Source: Mariniflexile fucanivorans (lineage in GTDB: Bacteria; Bacteroidota; Bacteroidia; Flavobacteriales; Flavobacteriaceae). From it: a DNA stretch of 64,000 nucleotides. Made by a program: the position numbers and the translations under genes. Where the stretch lies: NCBI RefSeq assembly GCF_004341235.1, contig NZ_SLUP01000001.1:682001-746000 (forward strand), given 5' to 3'. The notes under the pieces are model-generated. The model saw only the letters and a list, made by a program, of their open reading frames with translations. It did no database searches and was not told the origin of the DNA. Below are positions 54,108 to 63,114 of this stretch, piece by piece. Position 1 is the stretch's first letter; every line of letters starts with the position of its first letter.

Positions 54108-55601
54108 TTAATTGATGTGTGGTAAACCCGCAACTATTTTTCTGTCGTTAGACAGTCTTGGCAGCTTATTTTGCCCACCTAATTTCCCAACAGATTTCAT
54201 ATACTCTTGAAACCCATCTTTTTTCACTTTGGTTATCTTAAGCGGTTGTAAAACCTTGCCTTGAATTAAATCGAAATAATAACTATTTTGCTTTTGAAGT
54301 GAAACATCTATTTTGCTAGCTAACGCTGAAATATCATCAGGTTCGTTTTCAAATTCTATAAACCATTCATGAAAAGGCAATCCTTCTTTTGGGTTAATTT
54401 GAGGCGCCACCGTAAATTCTGAAATTTGAATATTTGAGCCTAATACAGCTTCTTGCATGGCTTGTTCTACTTCTTTGCCAATAACATGTTCTCCAAAAGC
54501 GGAAATAAAATGTTTGATGCGTCCAGAAACAATAACACGAAATGGTTTTGTGCAAGTAAACTCTACCGTATCGCCAATATTATATGCCCAAAGGCCTGCG
54601 TTGGTTGAAATAATCATCACATAATTTACGCCAATCTCTACATCTTTAATGGTAATCCTTTTTGGGTTTTCATTAAAAAATTCATCAGCCTTAATAAACT
54701 CGTAAAAAATACCAGAGTTTAATTGAAGTAACATGCCTTTTTCTTGCTGTTTATCTTGAAATGCAAAAAAACCTTCGCTTGCTGGGTACAATTCTATACT
54801 ATCAACTTTTCTTCCAATTAAGTTTTCAAATTTTGCTCGATAGGGTTCATAATTAACACCTCCAAAAATAAAAAGGTTGAAATTTTTAAAAACGTCACCT
54901 ACTTTTTTACCTGTTTTTTGCTGAATTTTTTCAAAATACATTTGGACCCACGATGGAATACCCGATATAATCGTCATATCCTCCGGAAGCGTTTCTTCAA
55001 CAATCGCATCAACTTTTGTTTCCCAATCTTCTATACAATTGGTTTCCCATGATGGTAATCGGTTTTTTTGAAGATATTTAGGAACATAATGTGCTACGAT
55101 ACCCGAAAGTCGGCCTAATTGAACGCCATTTTGTTCTTTAAGAATGGGGCTTCCTTGTAGAAAAATCATTTTACCATCTACAAATTTGCTATTTCCTGTT
55201 TCATTTATATACAATAAAATAGCATTTCTGGCAGCTTCTACATGGTAGGGCATACTTTCTTTTGTAATAGGGATGTATTTTGAACCAGACGTTGTCCCCG
55301 AGGTTTTAGCAAAATAAATAGGTTTTCCTTTCCAAAGAATATCTTCTTCACCTGCAACAACGCGCTCAACATATGGTTTTAAATCTTCATAATCTCGAAT
55401 GGGTACACGTTTTACAAAATCTTCATGAGAATTGATACTTATAAAATCGTGGTCTTTACCAAACTGCGTACTAGCCGCCTCTGAAATTAGGTTTTGAAAC
55501 ACCTTTTCTTGGGTTTCAAAAGGTTTTTTGGCCCACTTTTGAACTGTATAATGCACACGTTTTGCAAAGGGTTTTGCTAAAGCCGATTTTATTGACATCA
55601 T
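54108..55601 (-). CDS. GH3-family acyl-acid-amido synthetase-like protein
   Basis: A 497-residue adenylate-forming enzyme of the GH3 family, named after plant auxin conjugating enzymes that link acids to amino acids. Motifs: YFAKTSGTTSGSKYIPIT (ATP loop), PASEGFFAFQDK, and WAYNIGDTVEFT with the C-terminal HFISAFGEHVIGKEVEQAM. Bacterial members are of unknown function, often in Bacteroidetes. It precedes DUF6909 and the sugar cluster. The start could be either of two adjacent ATGs. Confidence 0.87.
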   Translation of the reverse strand: MMSIKSALAKPFAKRVHYTVQKWAKKPFETQEKVFQNLISEAASTQFGKDHDFISINSHEDFVKRVPIRDYEDLKPYVERVVAGEEDILWKGKPIYFAKTSGTTSGSKYIPITKESMPYHVEAARNAILLYINETGNSKFVDGKMIFLQGSPILKEQNGVQLGRLSGIVAHYVPKYLQKNRLPSWETNCIEDWETKVDAIVEETLPEDMTIISGIPSWVQMYFEKIQQKTGKKVGDVFKNFNLFIFGGVNYEPYRAKFENLIGRKVDSIELYPASEGFFAFQDKQQEKGMLLQLNSGIFYEFIKADEFFNENPKRITIKDVEIGVNYVMIISTNAGLWAYNIGDTVEFTCTKPFRVIVSGRIKHFISAFGEHVIGKEVEQAMQEAVLGSNIQISEFTVAPQINPKEGLPFHEWFIEFENEPDDISALASKIDVSLQKQNSYYFDLIQGKVLQPLKITKVKKDGFQEYMKSVGKLGGQNKLPRLSNDRKIVAGLPHIN

Positions 55602-55602
55602 C

Positions 55603-56472
55603 TTATTTAAAATCTATAAAGTTTGTTGGGTTTATTGGGTAACCATCGTTCCAAAGTTCGAAATGCAAATGCGGACCGCTAGAAAGCTCTCCTGCATTTC
55701 CTGCAGATGCAATAACCTCACCTGCCTTTACCAAATCGCCTTGCGTTTTTGCTAAGGCAGAATTGTGTTTATAAACTGAAATTAACCCGTAACTATGCTC
55801 AATAATTACAACGTAACCTGTATTGGCGGTCCATTCTGCAAATATAACAATCCCATCGGCAGTTGCTTTAATGGGTGTTCCTTTGGCAACCACAATATCA
55901 ACTGCATAATGTTTGTTTTTTACATTATATTGTTCACTTATTGTTCCATTTACAGGCGGAAATAATATGAAATTGGATGCAGATGTTGCCGACTCAAACA
56001 AATTATATTTATCTTCTTTATCTACTTTTTGTCTTAAAATAGAATCTTCAGCAGTTGGGTTTAAGTTTACTTCACTTGCTTCTAATTTTACTGCTTGAAT
56101 AATAGAATCCCTTGAAAAATCTACCGTGCTCACTTCACCTTGTAAAACCTTCTTTATAGATTCATAATACCGATCGTTCATGGTTATTACTTGTTGTAAT
56201 GAATCGGTTTTATAACTTAGTTCGGTTGCTTTTTTCTTTAATGACGCAGAAGAGTAACCAGGTATATATTCTTTTAACGTGGTAAAAGCAATGAGCATGG
56301 TGGTACCTGCTATTAAAATAATGGCCGTTAAGGAAGCTAGAACAAATACGTTTAAGCGTGTTAATTTAATCGATAAGCGTTCCTCGAACGTATGCTCGTT
56401 AAGTATTACCAATCGGTACTTATCGAGTAATTTCCGTTTTATTTTTCTTTTTTCAGGTTTCTTTGTGTTCAT
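55603..56472 (-). CDS. Murein endopeptidase of the M23 family, with intact zinc site
   Basis: A 289-residue membrane-anchored peptidoglycan hydrolase. A cytoplasmic head is followed by a helix (about 43-65), a coiled region (78-150) and the M23 domain (about 170-289). Unlike the EnvC-like protein at 8145, all zinc ligands are kept: H188 and D192 in HYAVD, and the HLHFE motif (H268, H270), with H235 in VYKHN. It follows the tatA gene divergently and precedes GH3 with 1 base gap. Confidence 0.93.
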   Translation of the reverse strand: MNTKKPEKRKIKRKLLDKYRLVILNEHTFEERLSIKLTRLNVFVLASLTAIILIAGTTMLIAFTTLKEYIPGYSSASLKKKATELSYKTDSLQQVITMNDRYYESIKKVLQGEVSTVDFSRDSIIQAVKLEASEVNLNPTAEDSILRQKVDKEDKYNLFESATSASNFILFPPVNGTISEQYNVKNKHYAVDIVVAKGTPIKATADGIVIFAEWTANTGYVVIIEHSYGLISVYKHNSALAKTQGDLVKAGEVIASAGNAGELSSGPHLHFELWNDGYPINPTNFIDFK

Positions 56473-56479
56473 CTTAAAG

Positions 56480-56487
56480 CAAAATTA
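56480..56487 (-). promoter_or_regulatory. -7 element TAATTTTG of the M23-GH3 unit
   Basis: On the minus strand TAATTTTG is followed after 7 bases by the ATG, so the mRNA would be nearly leaderless. A TTGACA sits upstream, but at only 13 bases. Confidence 0.5.
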
Positions 56488-56560
56488 AATAAAATTATGT
56501 CAAGAGTGGTTGCTTTATGCTAAAGTTATGCTTAAAACGATTTTATTAAACTTTAATTAT

Positions 56561-56568
56561 TAACTTTG
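56561..56568 (+). promoter_or_regulatory. -7 element TAACTTTG of tatA
   Basis: A perfect TAnnTTTG element, ending 19 bases before the tatA ATG at 56588. Points away from the M23 gene. Confidence 0.65.
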
Positions 56569-56587
56569 CATCATAAAATTAATAATT

Positions 56588-56767
56588 ATGAATTCATTAG
56601 GTATATTTCTAGCTATTGGTCCCATGCAAATTGTACTAATTGTTGTGGTTGTTCTATTATTGTTTGGAGGAAAGAAAATCCCTGAATTAATGAGAGGACT
56701 AGGAAGCGGTATTAAAGAATTTAAAGATGCCAGTAGAGAAGACGATAAAAAAGAGGATAAAAAGTAA
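56588..56767 (+). CDS. tatA: Twin-arginine translocase subunit TatA
   Basis: A 59-residue protein: a hydrophobic helix (about 13-26, [13 protein letters not shown]), then the [20 protein letters not shown] hinge and amphipathic helix, and a charged tail with Asp and Lys. This is the classic TatA layout, which forms the pore-like assembly for folded proteins. It is too short for many automatic gene calls. It has its own -7 element upstream and a terminator after it, so it is a single-gene unit; tatC is not here. Confidence 0.94.
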   Translation: MNSLGIFLAIGPMQIVLIVVVVLLLFGGKKIPELMRGLGSGIKEFKDASREDDKKEDKK

Positions 56768-56790
56768 TTCATCTTCTTTTGAAATAAACA

Positions 56791-56819
56791 AAAAAGACCA
56801 ACAGCTTGTTGGTCTTTTT
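56791..56819. terminator. Terminator between tatA and the DUF4837 gene
   Basis: A 13-bp perfect stem AAAAAGACCAACA (56791-56803) with TGTTGGTCTTTTT (56807-56819), loop of 3. T runs are present on both strands, so it ends both convergent genes. Confidence 0.92.
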
Positions 56820-56837
56820 TGTTTTATAAATCGTATT

Positions 56838-57845
56838 CTAATTAATTTTAATCGATTTAATTATAGCTTCTAGCTCTAACATGTAGTTGCGTTTTTCTAC
56901 CGAAGGTGCGAATGCAAACCCTTCAACAATTACCCATCTTTTATTTATTTTGTCTTCAATAGCGTAATTTATAAATGGTCCTCCCATAAAATCTGCTTTT
57001 AAATCCCATAATCCTTTAGTTTCAATGGCTGGCTTATTATCAATTATAGTTTCATGAACATAAGGAGCATACATGTTTTCAGTAGTCATATAAGATTCAA
57101 CTTTTTCACCGTTTGATTTTATATCGCCATCTTGTCTTCCCTTAATTTGCTCTTTTGCTACAGAATCTCTAATTTTTATTATTTGATTCACCAAACTATC
57201 GTTTCGCTTAATATTATTAAAAGGCACTGTGAAAAACAATAAATTGGTAGTTCCAGTGGTAATGTCTTTACTCATCCAGAAAAAATTATCGCTAGATTTT
57301 TTAATTCTATATGCTGAAGGAAATTGAATAGTAAAGCCTAATTTTTCTTGAATTGAGGTAAAATTATGAGGCGATTTGGCCATTTGTCGCTGTCTCTCAG
57401 CAATTTCTTCACTTTTAAAGGTTTTAACTATTTTTGCTGCATTATCATTTATAGCTTCCACAAGTTGTTCTCTTGATGCACCTGACACTATAATGACCTT
57501 TTGAGGCTGGGCGTATACATTGTTTTTTATTTCCATACCAGCATCTTTACTTACTTCAATTTTTAAAATGGTTCTGTTTTTTGTTACGAAACCCGTAAAA
57601 ACTGATGGTGGAATTTGACTAATGGTAAACATAGGCTCATCCTGCGGTAAGCCATAAATGGGTGCTGTAAGCACGTTTCTAATAGCGTCTCCTACGCTAC
57701 CGTTCCACAATTCATTGTCTACAACAACAGATACGTTGTTGATGCTTCCCGATGAATCTAAAAGCATCTTATCATCGGATGATTTTTTGTCACCACAGGA
57801 AACAAATAAAAACAGTAAAGCTGCTGAAAAAATAATATTTCGCAT
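56838..57845 (-). CDS. DUF4837 lipoprotein
   Basis: A 335-residue lipoprotein with lipobox F14-V15-S16-C17 and an acidic, serine-rich start. The DUF4837 pattern follows: VVVDNELWNGSVGDAIR, the segment NRTILKIEVSKDAGMEIKNN, then FTIQFPSAYRIKKSSDNFFW. Unknown function; conserved in Bacteroidetes. It lies 25 bases after the lytic transglycosylase gene, which suggests a cell-wall function. Confidence 0.86.
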   Translation of the reverse strand: MRNIIFSAALLFLFVSCGDKKSSDDKMLLDSSGSINNVSVVVDNELWNGSVGDAIRNVLTAPIYGLPQDEPMFTISQIPPSVFTGFVTKNRTILKIEVSKDAGMEIKNNVYAQPQKVIIVSGASREQLVEAINDNAAKIVKTFKSEEIAERQRQMAKSPHNFTSIQEKLGFTIQFPSAYRIKKSSDNFFWMSKDITTGTTNLLFFTVPFNNIKRNDSLVNQIIKIRDSVAKEQIKGRQDGDIKSNGEKVESYMTTENMYAPYVHETIIDNKPAIETKGLWDLKADFMGGPFINYAIEDKINKRWVIVEGFAFAPSVEKRNYMLELEAIIKSIKIN

Positions 57846-57870
57846 AATTTAAATTAGGTTTTTGGAAGTT

Positions 57871-59406
57871 TTAACTTTTAGATACTTTAAGTTTCATTCC
57901 TGGTTTTAATTTACTACCACTAATACCGTTCCAATCTTTAATATTTTGAACAGAAACTCCAGAAAATTTTTGTGAGATGCTCCATAATGAGTCCCCACTT
58001 CTTACTGTATATATTTTTGAACTAGCAGAAACCACTTTAGAAGTAGTCGCTTTATTAGTTGAAACTGTCGCTGAAACGGCTCCGTTTTTCGGATAAATAG
58101 TTAAACGCTGCCCTATTTTTAAATTATTACTTCTTAAACCATTCCACTTTTTTATATCGCTTACACGAACACTATATTTTCTAGCAATTAAGCCTAAAAA
58201 TTCACCAGAACGAACCTTATGGGTCGTTTTTGTATCCGCGTCAAAAAATTGAGGCATGGGTTTTTCGCGCTTATCAAATTCTGTTTTAGCAAGCTGATAT
58301 ATTTGCTCTTCGTTTGTTACAAAATCACCAATAATAGTTCTGGGTAGACGAAGTGTATAGTTTTCACCTTTTACAAAAGGGATAATATCTAATTTATATG
58401 AAGGATTTAAAAACTGAAGTTCTTCCATTTCAACACCCGTAGCTTCCGATATTTGATCGAGTGTAATCATTTGTTTTACGCGTATGGTATCGGTTTCAAA
58501 ATAAGCGACTTCTGGTTTTGGTTTTGTAAAACCATGTTCTTCAGCATACTCAAAAATATACATCGTTGCTAAAAAAGCTGGTAAATATCCTGCAGTTTCG
58601 CGAGGTAAATTATGCCTAATATTCCAATAATTTTGATACCCTCCAGAACGACGGATGGCTTTGGTTACATTTCCCGGGCCTGAATTGTAAGCAGCAAGTG
58701 CTAAATCCCAATCTCCAAAAATTTCGTAAAGTTTTGATAAATATTTTGCAGCAGCTTCGGTAGATTTTATGGGATCGCTACGCTCATCAACATAACTGCT
58801 TACATCCAATCCGTACATTTTGCCTGTACTATACATAAATTGCCATAAGCCCGTAGCGCCTACTCTGGATTTCGCTCTGGGTTTCAGTGCCGATTCTACA
58901 ATGGCTAAATATTTAATTTCAAGAGGTAAATCATAATTATCTAATTCACGCTCGAACATGGGGAAATAAAAAGCACTTAAATTAATAAGTTTTTGCAAGC
59001 TACCTCTTCTGTTTTTTAAATAGGATTTTATAACACTTTCTAAACCAGGATTATATTCCACATTAAAAGGTGTTTTTGAACTTAAATCTGCTAGTCTTGT
59101 TTTTAAAACTTCAGTTGAAAGTTCGGGGTATTCCACTTCATCAAAAGTAAGTTCTGTAATGGAATTATAAATAGTATCGTAAAGCGAATTACTATATAAT
59201 TCTTCTAACCATTTTTGGTCAAAATCGGCAGCGATTAAATCATCCTCAACTTTTTCAATTAAAAGACTATCCTTTTGGGTTTCAATGTGTTTTAAATCAT
59301 TCGTATTTCCTTTTGCAGAAATAGAATCTTGCATTTGTGAAAAGCACAAAGTAACATTAAAAAGTGCTAGCGATATAAAAAATCTAAACGTCATAAATCT
59401 ATTCAT
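57871..59406 (-). CDS. Lytic transglycosylase with two LysM domains (MltD-like)
   Basis: Cuts glycan strands of peptidoglycan. The 511-residue protein has a signal peptide (about 1-23), a catalytic SLT domain with E171 in AIVESALKPRAKSRVGATG, LWQFM and AAYNSGPGNVTKAIRRSGG, and two LysM domains at the C-terminus (about 398-446 and 465-511) that bind the wall. The arrangement is that of MltD. It forms an operon with DUF4837. Confidence 0.93.
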   Translation of the reverse strand: MNRFMTFRFFISLALFNVTLCFSQMQDSISAKGNTNDLKHIETQKDSLLIEKVEDDLIAADFDQKWLEELYSNSLYDTIYNSITELTFDEVEYPELSTEVLKTRLADLSSKTPFNVEYNPGLESVIKSYLKNRRGSLQKLINLSAFYFPMFERELDNYDLPLEIKYLAIVESALKPRAKSRVGATGLWQFMYSTGKMYGLDVSSYVDERSDPIKSTEAAAKYLSKLYEIFGDWDLALAAYNSGPGNVTKAIRRSGGYQNYWNIRHNLPRETAGYLPAFLATMYIFEYAEEHGFTKPKPEVAYFETDTIRVKQMITLDQISEATGVEMEELQFLNPSYKLDIIPFVKGENYTLRLPRTIIGDFVTNEEQIYQLAKTEFDKREKPMPQFFDADTKTTHKVRSGEFLGLIARKYSVRVSDIKKWNGLRSNNLKIGQRLTIYPKNGAVSATVSTNKATTSKVVSASSKIYTVRSGDSLWSISQKFSGVSVQNIKDWNGISGSKLKPGMKLKVSKS

Positions 59407-59551
59407 TTGGTCATATTGAACGATATTATGGCTAAAATCGTATTTTTTAAGTTAAAATAAAAACTTAATTTCATTTATCTAATAAAAAAAGGTGCAAAAC
59501 GTCGGATTTTAATACATTTCATCGGATATATTGAACATTTTAAAATAAAAA

Positions 59552-59590
59552 ACCACAAATACATGAATAAAAACACTCATATACTTGTGG
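59552..59590 (-). terminator. Terminator of pgk
   Basis: On the minus strand CCACAAGTATATGAG pairs with TTCATGTATTTGTGG, allowing three G-T wobbles, and is followed by a T-rich tail. It lies 27 bases after the pgk stop. Confidence 0.75.
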
Positions 59591-59616
59591 CTAATTATTA
59601 ATTGAATTTAAAAAGC

Positions 59617-60804
59617 TTATTCTAAAATAGCAGCAATTCCTGGTAAAACAACACCTTCTAAACTTTCTAACATAGCACCTCCACCGGTACTTACGTAACT
59701 CACTTTATCTTCAAATCCAAATTGTTTTACAGCAGCAACAGAATCGCCACCACCAACAAGAGAAAATGCACCATTTTTAGTAGCTTCTGCGATAGAATTT
59801 CCTAATTCAATAGTTCCTTTTGCAAAACTTTCCATTTCGAAAACGCCAAGAGGTCCATTCCAAAGAATCGTTTTACATTTCATAACAACGTCGTGAAATT
59901 GTTTTATAGATTTTGGTCCCGCATCAACACCTTCCCAACCATCTGGAATTGCATTAATATCAACAACTTGCGTGTTGGCATCGTTACTAAAAGCATCTGC
60001 CGCAATAACATCAACAGGAATATGCACTTGTACATTTTTAGCTTTGGCTTGTTTTAATATTTCTAAAGCTAATTCTTGTTTATCATCTTCACAAATAGAG
60101 TTTCCTATTTTTCCGCCTTGCGCTTTAATAAAGGTAAATGCCATACCTCCACCAATTATTAAGTGATCTACAGCATCTAATATGTTTTCGATAATAGTTA
60201 TTTTTGAAGACACTTTAGCACCTCCAAGTACAGCTAAAACGGGTTTTTCACCATCTTTTAATACTTTGTTGATGCTTTCAATTTCTTGAGCCAATAAATA
60301 ACCAAAACATTTATTATTAGGAAAAAATTGAGCAACAATAGTGGTTGAAGCATGTGCTCTGTGAGCCGTTCCAAAAGCATCATTTACATAAATATCGCCT
60401 AGTTTTGATAATTGCTCTGCAAATGCTTTATCACCAGCTTCTTCTTCTTTATGAAAACGTAAATTTTCAAGCAACAAAATTTCCCCTGGTTGCAAACTAG
60501 CAGCCGCAGCCTCAGCTTTTTCACCTACGCAAGCATCTACAAACTTAACTTCAACTCCTAAAATTTCTTCAACTTTATTAGCGATATGACGTAAAGAAAA
60601 TTGATCTTGAACTCCTTTTGGACGTCCTAAATGTGACATTAAAATACAGCTTCCACCGTCTTCTAAAATTTTAATAATAGTTGGTTTTGCAGATACTATT
60701 CTGGTATCATCGGTTACTTCAAACTTATCGTTTAAAGGCACATTAAAATCTACACGAATTAATGCTTTTTTGTTTTTGAAATTAAAATCGTTAAGCGTTT
60801 TCAT
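59617..60804 (-). CDS. pgk: Phosphoglycerate kinase
   Basis: Glycolytic enzyme making ATP from 1,3-bisphosphoglycerate. The 395-residue chain has [16 protein letters not shown], the substrate [21 protein letters not shown] and the nucleotide-binding [13 protein letters not shown]. The two-domain layout and length are standard. A TACATTTG element lies 33 bases upstream. The gene is alone in its unit, ended by a hairpin. Confidence 0.97.
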   Translation of the reverse strand: MKTLNDFNFKNKKALIRVDFNVPLNDKFEVTDDTRIVSAKPTIIKILEDGGSCILMSHLGRPKGVQDQFSLRHIANKVEEILGVEVKFVDACVGEKAEAAAASLQPGEILLLENLRFHKEEEAGDKAFAEQLSKLGDIYVNDAFGTAHRAHASTTIVAQFFPNNKCFGYLLAQEIESINKVLKDGEKPVLAVLGGAKVSSKITIIENILDAVDHLIIGGGMAFTFIKAQGGKIGNSICEDDKQELALEILKQAKAKNVQVHIPVDVIAADAFSNDANTQVVDINAIPDGWEGVDAGPKSIKQFHDVVMKCKTILWNGPLGVFEMESFAKGTIELGNSIAEATKNGAFSLVGGGDSVAAVKQFGFEDKVSYVSTGGGAMLESLEGVVLPGIAAILE

Positions 60805-60837
60805 TATATATATGTATTATTTTTAAGTATTTAAATA

Positions 60838-60845
60838 CAAATGTA
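60838..60845 (-). promoter_or_regulatory. -7 element TACATTTG of pgk
   Basis: Minus-strand TACATTTG, 33 bases before the ATG. A -33 TTG was not seen at the standard spacing. Confidence 0.5.
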
Positions 60846-60953
60846 ACTAATTAAAATATGCTATAAAACCTGTTTTTAAACGAAAACGATATAGCTTTAA
60901 TTTTTTTTAAGTAAGCCTACTTTTGGGCATAGCTATTAACTAAATAAATAGGT

Positions 60954-61101
60954 GCGTTAGGGGTTGAAGCGGCATCCTTTTGCTTTTCTTTGATAAGACA
61001 TGACTTATAAAAAAGTTTTTAAGCTTTTAAGAGTGTATTGAGCCCTTGTAATTTAAAAAAACCAAAAGATATAGCGGAAAACCCGACCCTTGTGGTAACG
61101 C
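60954..61101 (+). repeat. Structured dispersed repeat, copy B (GCGTTA ... TAACGC)
   Basis: GCGTTAGGGGTTGAAGCGGC at 60954, then ATCCTTTT, a long AT-rich middle, AAAAGATATAGCGGAAA, CCCGACCC and GGTAACGCC. Both outer arms pair (GCGTTA/TAACGC). Same family as copy A, with the middle about 45 bases longer. In both copies the element is in sense orientation ahead of the next gene. Confidence 0.75.
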
Positions 61102-61144
61102 CCATTATACTAAAATTGTGTTTTACCATGTTGTAAAAATTGTG

Positions 61145-61152
61145 TAGGTTTG
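61145..61152 (+). promoter_or_regulatory. -7 element TAGGTTTG of holB
   Basis: TAGGTTTG ends 3 bases before the ATG, so the transcript would be leaderless. The TTG at 61150 inside it should not be taken as a start. Confidence 0.6.
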
Positions 61153-61155
61153 TTT

Positions 61156-62310
61156 ATGCAATTCACAGATATTCTTGGGCAAGAACACCTAAAAAAACAT
61201 TTAACACAAAGTGTTGATAATGGACGCATTCCGCATGCACAATTGTTTGTGGGACCAGAAGGCTGCGGTACATTGCCCATGGCAATTGCTTATGCGCAAT
61301 ATATTTTGTGTGGCAATATTAATGGAGAAAATAATTCTGGTAACGAAGCCTGCAACATAAAATTCAAGAATTTTTCGCATCCAGATTTGCATTTTGCATT
61401 TCCCGTTACTACAAGTGATAAGGCTAAAAGTCATCCTGTTTCTAGTCATTATTTAGAAGAATGGCGCCAACTTTTAAAGGAACAACCTTACGGAAATTTA
61501 TTTGATTGGTACAAATTGCTTGGAGTTGACAATAAACAAGGGCAAATTGGGGTTGATGAGGCGCAAGATATTGTAAAAGCACTGTCTTTAAAAGCTTATG
61601 AAGGTGGTTATAAAGTGATGCTTATTTGGATGGCAGAAAAAATGAACACAGCTGCCGCGAATAAGCTTTTAAAACTTATTGAAGAGCCGCCCAATAAAAC
61701 GGTTTTTATTTTAATTGCCGAAGATGAGCAACAAATAATTAACACCATACGTTCGCGTTGCCAAGTATTACATTTTCCACCTTTGGCCGAAGCTGTTGTT
61801 AAAGATGGTTTGATAAAACAGTACAGTTTAGAGACTACTGTGGCTTCAAAAATTGCGCACCAAGCTAATGGAAATTATAATAAAGCTTGCGATTTAGTAT
61901 ATCAAGATTCTGAAGATTTACAGTTTGAAACTTGGTTTATTTTCTGGATTCGAAGTGCTTTTAAAGCGAAAGGAAACAAAGCGGCCATTCACGATTTAAT
62001 TTCTTGGAGCGATGATATTTCCAAAACAGGCAGAGAAACACAGAAACAGTTTCTTAATTTCTGTTTAGATTTTTTTAGACAAGCCTTGTTACTTAATTAT
62101 AATGCCACCGATTTGGTTTTTTTAGAGCCCAAAACCGATAAATTTAAACTTGAAAATTTTGCGCCTTTTATACATGGTAATAACATTATGGAAATAAGCG
62201 ACGAACTGCAAGACGCTATTTACCATATTGAACGCAATGGGAATTCTAAAATAATTTTAACCGATTTATCTATTAAATTGACACGGTTATTGCATAAAAA
62301 AGCTGAATAA
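61156..62310 (+). CDS. holB: DNA polymerase III subunit delta-prime
   Basis: Part of the clamp loader. The 384-residue chain has FTDILGQEHLKKHLTQSV, HAQLFVGPEGCG at the P-loop position but without the Lys needed for ATP (as usual for delta-prime), and EKMNTAAANKLLKLIEEPP followed by the SRC motif IRSRCQVLHF. The zinc module has lost some cysteines (CGNINGENNSGNEACN), which I think is common in this group. I start at ATG 61156, not the TTG at 61150, because that codon is in the -7 element. Confidence 0.92.
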   Translation: MQFTDILGQEHLKKHLTQSVDNGRIPHAQLFVGPEGCGTLPMAIAYAQYILCGNINGENNSGNEACNIKFKNFSHPDLHFAFPVTTSDKAKSHPVSSHYLEEWRQLLKEQPYGNLFDWYKLLGVDNKQGQIGVDEAQDIVKALSLKAYEGGYKVMLIWMAEKMNTAAANKLLKLIEEPPNKTVFILIAEDEQQIINTIRSRCQVLHFPPLAEAVVKDGLIKQYSLETTVASKIAHQANGNYNKACDLVYQDSEDLQFETWFIFWIRSAFKAKGNKAAIHDLISWSDDISKTGRETQKQFLNFCLDFFRQALLLNYNATDLVFLEPKTDKFKLENFAPFIHGNNIMEISDELQDAIYHIERNGNSKIILTDLSIKLTRLLHKKAE

Positions 62311-62315
62311 AATCA

Positions 62316-62354
62316 TAAAAAAAGCCTTGAAATTGAATTTTCAAGGCTTTTTAA
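62316..62354. terminator. Bidirectional terminator after holB and the OmpH-like gene
   Basis: AAAAAAGCCTTGAAA pairs with TTTCAAGGCTTTTT, loop about 8-9 bases, with T runs on both sides. It ends the convergent genes holB and the OmpH-like gene. Confidence 0.88.
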
Positions 62355-62371
62355 ATTTATAAGTTTCAATA

Positions 62372-62887
62372 CTATTTTTTGTACTCCTTGTTTAAGGCAT
62401 CTAAAATAGTTTTTGTTAAATCATTATCGTCAGCGCCGTACATAACAGTAGCGGCAGCGTCACTAGTACCTAAAATGTATGTGTAGCCATTGCTTTTTCC
62501 GTATTCTTTAACGTGTTTTTTTACTTTACTAATTACAGAATCAATTTCAGCTTGAAACTCTTGTTGTAATTGTTGTTGCTCCATTTGCATTTTTTGTTGA
62601 AGCAATTGTTGCTTTTGTTGCAAACCACCCATTAATTCTTGAGCTTTAGCTTGAGATGATTTTTGAGCTGTTAATTGGGTTTCTTGAACTTCTAATTGAA
62701 AATCTTGACCAACACTATCAGCTTTTTTTCTAAAAGCTTCTTCTTTAGCTTGGTATTTAGCTTCCACATCTTTTTTTTCTTGATAATCGTTTATAACTGT
62801 TCCGTTATCAACAAATCCAATTTTTGCTTGTTCTTGGCAAGAAGTAAATGCCAACATAACCGCTACTGCGTAAAATATATTTTTCAT
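62372..62887 (-). CDS. OmpH/Skp-like chaperone with lipoprotein-like N-terminus
   Basis: A 171-residue protein with the OmpH/Skp pattern: short strand KIGFVDNGTVINDY, long coiled-coil Gln/Glu/Lys arms (about 40-130) and a closing strand region with YGKSNGYTYILGTSDAAATV. Skp proteins hold outer-membrane proteins in the periplasm as trimers. Here the signal peptide ends in A13-F14-T15-S16-C17, a fair lipobox, so this Skp may be lipid-anchored. It is a single gene with its own promoter and terminator. Confidence 0.86.
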   Translation of the reverse strand: MKNIFYAVAVMLAFTSCQEQAKIGFVDNGTVINDYQEKKDVEAKYQAKEEAFRKKADSVGQDFQLEVQETQLTAQKSSQAKAQELMGGLQQKQQLLQQKMQMEQQQLQQEFQAEIDSVISKVKKHVKEYGKSNGYTYILGTSDAAATVMYGADDNDLTKTILDALNKEYKK

Positions 62888-62909
62888 TTGTATAATTTTA
62901 TAACACGAG

Positions 62910-62917
62910 CAAAAGTA
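62910..62917 (-). promoter_or_regulatory. -7 element TACTTTTG of the OmpH-like gene
   Basis: On the minus strand, 22 bases before the ATG. Perfect TAnnTTTG; no clear -33 TTG. Confidence 0.5.
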
Positions 62918-62976
62918 ATAAAGTAAACTATATTTAAGTTGAAAATTTGTTTGATTTTATTATATAAGTTTAATTT

Positions 62977-63096
62977 ATGATAATTATTTACGTTAATAAG
63001 GTTTTCTTATCAAAAATAAGACTCATAAATCCGTTTAAATCAATTTTTAAAATTTACGGTGGTGATTATACAATTTCAGAGCAAAACAAAGCTTAA
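62977..63096 (+). CDS. Possible 39-codon ORF of unknown nature
   Basis: ATG at 62977, stop at 63094-63096, product 39 residues with hydrophobic start (MIIIYVNKVFLSK) and polar end (GGDYTISEQNKA). It lies in the 227-base gap between two minus-strand genes. I have no evidence that it is translated, and its short length and lack of a promoter make it weak. Confidence 0.15.
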   Translation: MIIIYVNKVFLSKIRLINPFKSIFKIYGGDYTISEQNKA

Positions 63097-63114
63097 AACG
63101 CCTTAAAATTGATT

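Larger units (their letters stand above)
60805..61155. other. 351-base intergenic region between pgk and holB
   Basis: Divergent gap with no plausible protein gene. It contains the pgk -7 element (60838-60845), an AT-rich stretch, the structured repeat copy B (60954-61101) and the holB -7 element (61145-61152). Apart from those I see nothing. Confidence 0.7.

Noticed and set aside
56560-56772. 70-codon minus-strand ORF opposite tatA
   Set aside because: It is the shadow of tatA; its Ser/Leu/Pro-rich product has no family signature and the plus-strand TatA is unmistakable.
62560-62720. Gln-codon-rich stretch in the OmpH-like gene, at first resembling a tandem repeat
   Set aside because: It is the coiled-coil arm coded by CAA/CAG-type codons; the repeats are not regular at the DNA level.
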